NCBI GenBank assembly: GCA_903863885.1
Contig: CAIPEB010000609.1
Location: forward strand, 1 to 53,753
Direction: 5' to 3'
Length of the DNA stretch: 53,753 bases
Origin: an uncultured Planctomycetaceae bacterium
GTDB taxonomy: Bacteria; Planctomycetota; Planctomycetia; Pirellulales; Pirellulaceae
The translations under genes were made by a program, and so were the position numbers. The notes beneath the pieces are model-generated. The model ran no database searches, was not told where the DNA came from, and was given only the letters and a program-made list of their open reading frames with translations. Below are positions 24,481 to 34,465 of this stretch, piece by piece (within the stretch, counting starts at the first letter, position 1; each line of letters starts with the position of its first letter).

Positions 24481-25773
24481 TCAACGCTCGTTCGATTGCT
24501 GTGCGCCGACGGATGATTGGCGAATGGCATTCCGGAAGACCGCCAGTTCCTTGTCGTCGTAGGGAGTATGGTTGTTGCGGAAGATGTCGTGCTGCCACAC
24601 ATCGCTCGGTTTTCCAGTCGGCCTCATGTGCAAATGGGTCTGCGTCTTGCCGTTCACGAGTCCCCAGTGGAGGGCTGCCACGCGATATTTGGCCAGCACG
24701 GGCAAGCAGGTCGCCGGCACGCTGTCGTACGGACGAAACATCCATTCCGTGCAAAGTACGGGGCGGCCGCTCTTCAGCAGTTCCTTGATTTCCACCTCGA
24801 GTTCGTTGGCAGCTGAGTAGTTATGGAAGGAAACATAATCTGAAAGCCGTCCTACCAGTTCCCGCATCTGCGTGCTGCCGTAATCCGTCGCGGCCACAGG
24901 TTGAAGAGGTTTCACCTGACGGGCCCAGGCAAATGAGGCCTCCACCAGCGCGAGCGGTGCCCGGTCGTCGAGGGGCTCGTTCCAGGTTTCCCACGCCAGA
25001 ACCCGTGCGTCCTGAGAAAAAGTCCCGACGATATCCTGGACGTACTCCTTCAGTTTCGGCCAGCATTTCGGATCGTGAGCACGCTTGGGTCCCGGACTTG
25101 GTGTCCAGGCATGCGCGTACTTGCCGGGAATCGGATCGGGTTGTTTGCCCGGGAACGGATCGGAAAACGGACTGAAGTTGCAGTCGTCGAACAAAACGAA
25201 CATCGTGCGTATACCGTGCCGGTTTGCGATCGCCAGGAACTTCTCCAGGCGATCCTTGAGGCCGGCGGAGTCTCCCTCCCACACAAGATATTGCACAAAC
25301 ACTCGCGCACAATTGAATCCGACGTCTTGGGCCAGAGCCATCTCTTTGTCAATCGTTGCCGGGTCAAAGGTGTCCTTCTGCCACATTTCCGTGGTATTGA
25401 TCGCCGTGGCGGGTATGTAGTTGAAACCGACCAGCCAAGGCTGCTTCCGATACCAGGCCCAGGCTGTCTCCGTCGGCCAGCGTTGGCCGTCCGCGGCATC
25501 GCTCCGCTCCGCGGCGACAGGAGCGGCCTCTGCGGCGCTGAGCGCGGTTGCTCCGACGAACATGACAATTCCGGCCGTGATCAGAGTCCATTTTGGGTTC
25601 GCCGAAGTCCTCGAGCGATTGGGATGCAATGTCTCGCTGAGGTCGCTGGCTTCCGCCCCCGTGATCACGCAGTCATCCCGTTGAAAACTCGTGACACCAT
25701 CCCGCACCCCGGCTACTTCGATGTCCGGCCGCAATTCACGAGCATCCGCGCTGAGCGCCTCTGCGATCTTCAT
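24481..25773 (-). CDS. GH5-like glycoside hydrolase with N-terminal membrane segment
   Basis: 430 residues. Residues 1-62 are hydrophilic, then a membrane helix (WTLITAGIVMFVGATALS), then the catalytic domain. Such a long tail before the helix is unusual for a secreted enzyme and suggests a type II anchor. The TIM-barrel features fit clan GH-A: ETWNEP near residue 264 with the acid/base glutamate and VLCTEWMF near 340 with the nucleophile. The open frame from 25812 is longer, but AGGAGA nine bases before 25773 favours the shorter start. GH5 covers endoglucanases, mannanases and xylanases; substrate is unresolved. It is divergent from the esterase-GH43 operon, which suggests a shared hemicellulose target. 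Confidence 0.82.
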   Translation of the reverse strand: MKIAEALSADARELRPDIEVAGVRDGVTSFQRDDCVITGAEASDLSETLHPNRSRTSANPKWTLITAGIVMFVGATALSAAEAAPVAAERSDAADGQRWPTETAWAWYRKQPWLVGFNYIPATAINTTEMWQKDTFDPATIDKEMALAQDVGFNCARVFVQYLVWEGDSAGLKDRLEKFLAIANRHGIRTMFVLFDDCNFSPFSDPFPGKQPDPIPGKYAHAWTPSPGPKRAHDPKCWPKLKEYVQDIVGTFSQDARVLAWETWNEPLDDRAPLALVEASFAWARQVKPLQPVAATDYGSTQMRELVGRLSDYVSFHNYSAANELEVEIKELLKSGRPVLCTEWMFRPYDSVPATCLPVLAKYRVAALHWGLVNGKTQTHLHMRPTGKPSDVWQHDIFRNNHTPYDDKELAVFRNAIRQSSVGAQQSNER

Positions 25774-28573
<2,800 letters not shown>

Positions 28574-28648
28574 GGGTGCAGGCCGAAACGAGCGGCGACT
28601 TTTGAGTGCGCTGAAGCGAAAATCAAGTTCTTGCCTGCGGAGTAATCC

Positions 28649-30778
28649 ATGCGGCCATTCGGGTTCACCCTGGGGTGCCTAAGCCTGGTCTGGGCAATCG
28701 CCGGCGTTCTCGCGGCCGCTGCGCCGGAGAGCACCGGCCTTCCTCCCGCTGCGATGAAGCACTGGACCGCCGACAACGGCAACGGAACCTACTCGAATCC
28801 GCTGTTCTACGAGGAGTTCGAGGACCCCGACGTCATTCGTGCCGGCGACGATTACTACCTCGCCGGCACGACGATGCACATGAACCCCGCTGTGCAGTTG
28901 ATGCGCTCCAAGGACCTGGTGAACTGGGAACTCGCCGGCTACTGCATGGATCGCCTGGACCTTGGCCCGGCCTTTCGACTTGAGGGCGGCAACATCTACG
29001 GACGGGGCATTTGGGCGCCCTGCATCCGTTACCATCAAGGCATGTTTTACGTCTTTTCAAACGTCAACGGAGTGGGGCTTCAGGTCTTCCGCTCCAAGTC
29101 GATTGAAGGTCCGTGGGAGCGGAACCAGTTGCCCGGGCGGCACGACCTGTCTGTGCTCTTCAACGACGACGGCAAGGTCTACATCATCTCCGGCAACCGC
29201 AGTCCCTATCCGATCGAAGAACTCTCTGCGGACCTCAGGTCTTTCGTTCCCGATGCCCCCCGACGGTTTTTGAATGCGAAGATGGGTGAAGGCCATCATC
29301 TCTATAAGATCAACGGAAAATACGTCGATGTCTCGGCGATTCCCGGGGGCCCCGTGGACCAGATGGTCGCCGTCGCCGACTCGATCGACGGTCCCTGGAA
29401 GGTCACTCGCATGGTCGCCAGTGAATCGCTCGGCGTGACCGCGGCGGCTCCGGCGCGGGCCGGTACGGGCGACCGCGGTCTGTGGATTCATCAAGGCGGC
29501 ATCGTCGATACACCATCGGGCGAGTGGTGGAGTATCATCATGTCGGACCACGGCAGCGCCGGTCGCATGGTCAACCTGGTCCCTGTCACTTGGCAAGACG
29601 GTTTCCCGCTCATCGGCCTGCCGGGCAATCTGCGCAAGGCCCCCAACACCTGGATCAAACCCGGCACGGGCCACGTTCAAGCCCCGAAACCGGCTTTCGT
29701 GCATGACGACAACTTCGACAGCGGCAGGCTGAATCCGCATTGGCAGTGGAACCACGTTCCTGAAGACAGCAGCTGGTCCACGAACGAGAAGCCTGGCGTG
29801 CTGCGTCTGCATTCGCTGCCGGCAGCGGATTTCTATTCGGCCCGCAACAGTCTCTGTCAGCGGCCGCCCGGCCCGGAGTCGATAATGACCGTTGAGATGG
29901 ACACGTCGGGAATGGTCGCCGGAGACACGGCGGGTCTTGCGCTTCTGAGTTCACCCTATGCCTGGATCGGCGTGGCGAAATCAGCCGAGGGCCGGACGCT
30001 GAGTGTGAACAGAAGCCTGAACGGTCGGCGCTCCGGTCCCGGTCGCCCCGATTCTGCTTCGGCCCTCGAGTCTGTCGTCAGCCCGACCGCTCCACCCGAG
30101 CACCTCTGGCTCCGCGTTCACTGCAACTTCGACAATGACGAGGCTGTTTTCAGTTGGAGCACCGACGGCACGGAGTTCGCCCGAGTTGGCGATCCTTTTA
30201 CGATGACGTTCCAACTGACGACGTTCCAGGGCGTGCGACCGGCCTTGTTCCACTTCAACACGTCGGGCCAACGGGGCGGCTATGTTGACTTCGACAACTT
30301 CACGGCGGATGAGCCGCGGGCCAGAGGCATCGAACGTGAGATTCCCCTTGGCAAGACCATCGTCTTGACCAGCGGTGCTGACGGCACCGTACTGGCCGCC
30401 GACGTCGAAGCGTCGAAGTTGGTCAGCCTTCCGGCGGGCGATGACGTCCCGGCTCGCGCGAAGTTCCAAGTCGTGAGTGTGGGCCCGGGGCGCGTGGCGC
30501 TGAAGGCCGGGAATGGAACTTTTGTCTCGGTCGCAGGCCCTGAGAGCGTTGTCCTCAAGAACCTCGGCGCCGAAAACCCCGGCGACGCGGAGAATTTCCA
30601 GTGGATCAACCTCATGCGCGGCGACACGATGTTCATGTCGCTCGCCAATCACCGCTACCTTGCGGCCAATCCCAACTTGCCGGGCCCGGTGACCGCTGCC
30701 GCTACCGGCCCCGACCCGGCTCGCAAGGGGGGCGCATGTTTTCATTGGACGGAAGTCACGGCAGGCCCGGCCGACTGA
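28649..30778 (+). CDS. GH43 glycoside hydrolase with extra C-terminal domains
   Basis: 709 residues. A signal peptide (LGCLSLVWAIAGVLAAAAP) is followed by a GH43 five-bladed propeller: EDPDVIRAGDDYYLAGTTM near residue 58 carries the likely general-base Asp and GEGHHLYK near 212 the general-acid Glu. Residues ~350-560 look like the concanavalin-like C-terminal module common in GH43 beta-xylosidases (FDSGRLNPHWQWNHVPED). The last ~150 residues form a beta-trefoil/fascin-like segment (TIVLTSGADGTVLAAD, VALKAGNGTFVSV, LANHRYLAANP), possibly for carbohydrate binding. GH43 usually cleaves xylosides or arabinosides, which fits the esterase upstream. The gap to the next gene is only 19 bases. Confidence 0.9.
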   Translation: MRPFGFTLGCLSLVWAIAGVLAAAAPESTGLPPAAMKHWTADNGNGTYSNPLFYEEFEDPDVIRAGDDYYLAGTTMHMNPAVQLMRSKDLVNWELAGYCMDRLDLGPAFRLEGGNIYGRGIWAPCIRYHQGMFYVFSNVNGVGLQVFRSKSIEGPWERNQLPGRHDLSVLFNDDGKVYIISGNRSPYPIEELSADLRSFVPDAPRRFLNAKMGEGHHLYKINGKYVDVSAIPGGPVDQMVAVADSIDGPWKVTRMVASESLGVTAAAPARAGTGDRGLWIHQGGIVDTPSGEWWSIIMSDHGSAGRMVNLVPVTWQDGFPLIGLPGNLRKAPNTWIKPGTGHVQAPKPAFVHDDNFDSGRLNPHWQWNHVPEDSSWSTNEKPGVLRLHSLPAADFYSARNSLCQRPPGPESIMTVEMDTSGMVAGDTAGLALLSSPYAWIGVAKSAEGRTLSVNRSLNGRRSGPGRPDSASALESVVSPTAPPEHLWLRVHCNFDNDEAVFSWSTDGTEFARVGDPFTMTFQLTTFQGVRPALFHFNTSGQRGGYVDFDNFTADEPRARGIEREIPLGKTIVLTSGADGTVLAADVEASKLVSLPAGDDVPARAKFQVVSVGPGRVALKAGNGTFVSVAGPESVVLKNLGAENPGDAENFQWINLMRGDTMFMSLANHRYLAANPNLPGPVTAAATGPDPARKGGACFHWTEVTAGPAD

Positions 30779-30797
30779 CTCAGGTATTGGAGACACG

Positions 30798-32030
30798 GTG
30801 CCGGAGGGCATTCCGCTACTCGTTCAGGAGCACCCGAACATGCAGATTGTCGCATCACGCGAGCTGACTCACTTTCCGTGGAACATCGGAAGATTGGCCG
30901 AAGGCGAGATACTCCTGCACGCTTTCACCAAGGAGTCTTCCTATCTCGAATGCTACGATGCGGACCTCAGGCCGCTGTGGGAAATATGTCTCGACAGACG
31001 CGTCCTGGCCATGGCCGTCTCTCGCGACGGAAAGCCCTGGGTTTTCGACGAGGGGGGCGTTTCGGTTTTCGACAACCGGGGTCAGGTTCTGTCCCGCGTG
31101 GATGTCCAGATGTCTGAAGGAATGCAATTATCCGCGTTCGCGCTGGTGGACGACGGTTTCGTCTGCGCCTGCGCCCTCGATAATGAGAGGGATCTGCTTG
31201 CTCCCACGCTGCAGCGGATTAATTCCGACGGCACGGTGCGTTGGTCGACGACAATTCCCGTCGGCACAATTGCGTGCGAGGGATGCGTACAGTCGAGCGC
31301 CGACGAGGGCTGGAAAGTGCGCCCGGTCGATGCCTGGCAACCTCTGACGTGGGTCTCGGCGTCAAGCAGGCTCACGGTGTCCGGCGACGCTGTGCTGGCG
31401 GGTTTCGTCGAGATGCCGCGAAGTGGAATCGGCCGCGCATACTCGCTCTCGCTGGATGACGGTTCGATCCGATTCACGACCAAAACCGGCCCGCTCCACA
31501 ACGTCGGGGCGCTGGGTGACGGTGCATTCCTCGTGGGTTATCAGGGTTACGGCGCCTTTGAGACTTTGCGCTACGAACGCAACGGATTCGTACAGGCGAG
31601 TTGGGCGAGCCAAGGCCATTACGTGATCAGCGGGCGCGACATTCGGGTGATCGAAGTGGATAACACAATCCCGTCCCGGTCGCACATCGCGCGTCTCGCC
31701 AAGGGCGGAACGGTGAGAAAAGGGGCTTGGCTTGTCGACCCTCAGCCTTCGGCACCGTTCCTCAGCGAGGATGGATGGTTGTTCTTCATATGCAATGAGG
31801 AACTGCTCGCAGCCCGCAACCTCTCGATTCACAAGCGGCTTGTGCTCTGGCCGCCCGACATCAGTCTCTTCCCCACGGAAATCGTCGGCAACGCAACAAG
31901 CATTTACTTGGCGTTCAGTCAGCACAGTCCGAATCCGTTTGTGGCACGTCTGGTGCGAGTTGACTTCGAACGGCGTCCGACGCTGTGGGCTCGTATCGCC
32001 CGTTTTCTGGCGGGCCGGGCGAGCGTTTGA
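30798..32030 (+). CDS. Cytoplasmic beta-propeller-like protein
   Basis: 410 residues, no signal peptide. Starts at a GTG with GGAG about five bases upstream and 19 bases after the GH43 gene; an ATG at 30840 is an alternative. Repeated strand blocks (ECYDADLRPLWEICLD, VFDNRGQVLSRVD, YSLSLDDGSIRFTTKTG) suggest a beta-propeller of the quinoprotein/WD type. No catalytic residues were recognised. Its place in a secreted-enzyme operon is odd because it appears to stay in the cytoplasm. It may be a sensor, a scaffold or an unrelated passenger gene. Confidence 0.65.
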   Translation: MPEGIPLLVQEHPNMQIVASRELTHFPWNIGRLAEGEILLHAFTKESSYLECYDADLRPLWEICLDRRVLAMAVSRDGKPWVFDEGGVSVFDNRGQVLSRVDVQMSEGMQLSAFALVDDGFVCACALDNERDLLAPTLQRINSDGTVRWSTTIPVGTIACEGCVQSSADEGWKVRPVDAWQPLTWVSASSRLTVSGDAVLAGFVEMPRSGIGRAYSLSLDDGSIRFTTKTGPLHNVGALGDGAFLVGYQGYGAFETLRYERNGFVQASWASQGHYVISGRDIRVIEVDNTIPSRSHIARLAKGGTVRKGAWLVDPQPSAPFLSEDGWLFFICNEELLAARNLSIHKRLVLWPPDISLFPTEIVGNATSIYLAFSQHSPNPFVARLVRVDFERRPTLWARIARFLAGRASV

Positions 32031-32594
32031 GTCCGCCGTTTCGGACGTTTCCAGTGACATCGACCCGAACTCGCGTCCGCATCGTCCGATTGTGTCACCG
32101 TGCTTTTCATTCGGCTTCTTCGAACTCTTGTTCGCGGCAGTGACTTCAAGCTGGTTCTCTTTCTGCGAGATTTCGAACTCCATCTCGAGTCGTTGGGACA
32201 TCGGCCACCGGTGCGATATCGCCTCGCTCGAGGTCGCAGAGGATCAACTCTTGTGGCTCTATAACTGGAATTGCTTTTTGGCCCGGAAACCGGCACTCGG
32301 ATCAGGAAAAACGCGGAATTGTTCGCTCCGCTGCCGATCGCATCCCCCGTGCGACAGGCCAACCCGGCACAAAGTTCAGTGCCAGACGGCGTTGGGGAGC
32401 TATGAGCCCCCACGTACTCTCTCGCCACCCGACTTGACCAACATCTGCAGGAAGGTCCAAGACTGCATGCGGGCAGTGAACACGAGAGTTCCTCGGGATG
32501 GACGGACGGGGCAAGTGTGTTACCAAGACGCCGCCGTGAGGATTCACCACGGGGGATCTGTCAGCCATGGACACGCTTCCCCCAATTCGACGTG
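32031..32594. other. Gene-poor convergent region
   Basis: Between the beta-propeller gene and the convergent VOC gene. Open frames on both strands (one of over 300 codons on the plus strand) are built from antisense or out-of-frame stretches of neighbours and lack start signals or motifs. No gene is supported here. Confidence 0.4.
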
Positions 32595-32984
32595 CTATTT
32601 CGCGGTCGGATCGTTCTGCATCAAGCCAAAGATGTTGCCTGCGGGATCCGTCAAGTAGGCAAGCCAACCGACTCCAGGCACAGCCATCTTGGGAACGGAA
32701 ACGGTACCGCCGAGGCTTTGCCCCTTCGCCAACGCCTTATCCAGCTCGGCAACGTCGATTGTGCAGACAAATGCATTCACGGCTTGCCCCGGTGCGGGCG
32801 ATGCACCTCGGCGTTTCAGCAACCCGCCGTTAATCCCGGGTTCCGCGTTCGAACCGGTCGAAATGAGCCAATAATCCTGCGGACCGTTCCATTTCGAGAA
32901 CTGCCAATTAAAGAGCGATTTGTAGAACTCGAGCAACTGTTCAGGACTGTCCGCGTGGATTTCGAAATGGACAACACGTGACAT
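32595..32984 (-). CDS. VOC-family (glyoxalase/bleomycin-resistance-like) protein
   Basis: 129 residues, one vicinal-oxygen-chelate domain made of two beta-alpha-beta-beta-beta units. The opening VVHFEIHADSPEQLLEFYK carries the first metal-site histidine (HFEIHA), FVCTIDVAELDKALAKGQSL starts the second unit, and DPAGNIFGLMQND is the usual end. The ATG has GGAGG about six bases upstream. The family holds glyoxalases, extradiol dioxygenases and resistance proteins; no specific function can be given. Monocistronic. Confidence 0.88.
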   Translation of the reverse strand: MSRVVHFEIHADSPEQLLEFYKSLFNWQFSKWNGPQDYWLISTGSNAEPGINGGLLKRRGASPAPGQAVNAFVCTIDVAELDKALAKGQSLGGTVSVPKMAVPGVGWLAYLTDPAGNIFGLMQNDPTAK

Positions 32985-33722
32985 TGATTACCTCCAATCA
33001 ACATAAGCTGTTTCGAGCCGTCATTTGGCTGAAGACCGACTTGCATCAGTAAATTGAGACGAGAAGATGCAAACGCCGGCCCACGGATCCGCCTTGCTTG
33101 CATGTCTTCCTGCGATCGCCGTTCCAAGATTCCGCGGGTTGAACTGCGAAGTGCCCGTGAGTGTTGCGATCAGCGTGGCGTGCCGCACAGTGAGCGTTCC
33201 CCGTGGCGAATGAATGCCGTACCACCGTCGCCGCCAGACGCTCATTATCGCGGTGAGTTACTGACGGTCAATCGTCTTCCGACGCGTGCGGGAGTGTCTC
33301 GCGGAAACAACTAGATCGAGATGCGACCCGGTCGGGCTGCTGGGCAACCGTTCGCGGAGTGGGCCGGTTTTCGATTGTGGCGAACCGCGAAGCCGCGTCT
33401 CTCCGAGACGCGGCTACGTGGGCCCACCCCGTGAACGGTTACGGCTGCTGGAGTGGCTGATCGTCTCGGTTGTCCCATGGTGATATGCCGCCTGGCTGCA
33501 CGGGATAACTCGCGTTACCTGCGGGGTGTGCTTGTTCCGCGCCACGCGAGCCCTGTACAATCGGTCTTCGATGAATGGTTCGGACTGAAACAGCGCCAAT
33601 AGTGCTCTGCGGTTCAGTTCAACTTCGGCTGTGCCGTCAGCAGCCGCTGCGTTTTTTCCGCCATGGATAGTCCCGCCCCGTCAACTGACGGCGTGAAACG
33701 CTGACTGTTAGCCTCCACGAAA
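32985..33722. other. Gene-poor stretch with nested inverted repeats
   Basis: No supported gene was found over about 740 bases. The stretch holds a long-stem inverted repeat (33346-33440) with an inner hairpin. Short open frames around 33414-33599 show weakly protein-like sequence but no recognisable family. Confidence 0.45.
33346..33440. repeat. Nested inverted-repeat cassette
   Basis: Outer arms of 20 bases at 33346-33365 and 33421-33440 pair at 18 of 20 positions. Inside, 33391-33415 forms a perfect hairpin with 11-base arms AGCCGCGTCTC / GAGACGCGGCT and a three-base loop. This could be a small palindromic mobile-element remnant, a structured RNA, or a REP-type element. Confidence 0.65.
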
Positions 33723-34430
33723 ATGGCGATCAACCAAATATCTCTGAAGCCGTCTGCCGTAGCCCGCATTTTGGGATCGGTGGCGTTTCTTCTGGTTCTT
33801 GCCAGTATCGCAGGGCAGTATTCAAAACTCGAGCTCGGGCACGATTACGTTAAAGGACTCGTCACGCTCTTCGACTTCGACGAGGAACAGAACATCCCGA
33901 CCTTTTTCTCGGTATTGCTGATGTTCTTTTCAACTCTGCTTCTTGCAATTATTGCCGTACTAAATCGGAAGCAGAGAAATCCCGATGCGTCGAAATGGGC
34001 AATCCTCGCAATCGGGTTCCTATGCATGGCATTCGATGAGGCGTTTGAGGTGCACGAAATGCTGAATCTGCCGGTCAGGAAGTTGTTGGGCGCCGGCAAT
34101 TTGGGGGTCTTTCGTTTCTCCTGGGTCATTCCCGGCATCGTAATTGTACTCGTTATCGGGCTGTTGTTTCTGAGATTCGTGCTGTATCTCCCTGCGAAAG
34201 TGAGGTTCCGGTTCTTGACGGCTGCGGCCCTCTACATCGGGGGATCCATCGGCTTCGAACTTATCGGGGGTCGCTATTATGAGTCACACGGCTTAAATAA
34301 CTGGACATACACGTTGATTGTGACCGTTGAAGAGAGTCTCGAAATGGCGGGCCTTATTGTCTTTATCTGGGCGCTTCTAAGATATTGCGCAGACAACTAT
34401 AAAGAGGTAGTGTTCCGGTTTGAGGCCTGA
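33723..34430 (+). CDS. Multipass membrane protein, unknown function, lower GC
   Basis: 235 residues with about six hydrophobic segments (for example ILGSVAFLLVLASIAG, FFSVLLMFFSTLLLAIIAVL, IPGIVIVLVIGLLFLRFVL). Charged residues inside or at the edge of membrane segments stand out: AFDEAFEVHE (near residue 108), GFELIGGRYYESHG and VTVEESLEMAG. The pattern of acidic residues plus a histidine could bind a metal or protons, but no family was recognised. The AT content by eye is higher than that of flanking genes, hinting at transfer. The upstream ribosome site is weak. It is convergent with the beta-helix gene ending at 34466. Confidence 0.75.
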   Translation: MAINQISLKPSAVARILGSVAFLLVLASIAGQYSKLELGHDYVKGLVTLFDFDEEQNIPTFFSVLLMFFSTLLLAIIAVLNRKQRNPDASKWAILAIGFLCMAFDEAFEVHEMLNLPVRKLLGAGNLGVFRFSWVIPGIVIVLVIGLLFLRFVLYLPAKVRFRFLTAAALYIGGSIGFELIGGRYYESHGLNNWTYTLIVTVEESLEMAGLIVFIWALLRYCADNYKEVVFRFEA

Positions 34431-34465
34431 CAGCCTGTTAGAGAAGTGCTCGATCGAGTGCGTTT

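Noticed and set aside
31732-32658. A 308-codon plus-strand open frame
   Set aside because: It overlaps the propeller gene out of frame and runs through a gap into the VOC gene; no start signal and low-complexity content.
33414-33599. A 61-codon minus-strand frame
   Set aside because: Overlaps the inverted-repeat cassette and gives no recognisable domain or start signal.
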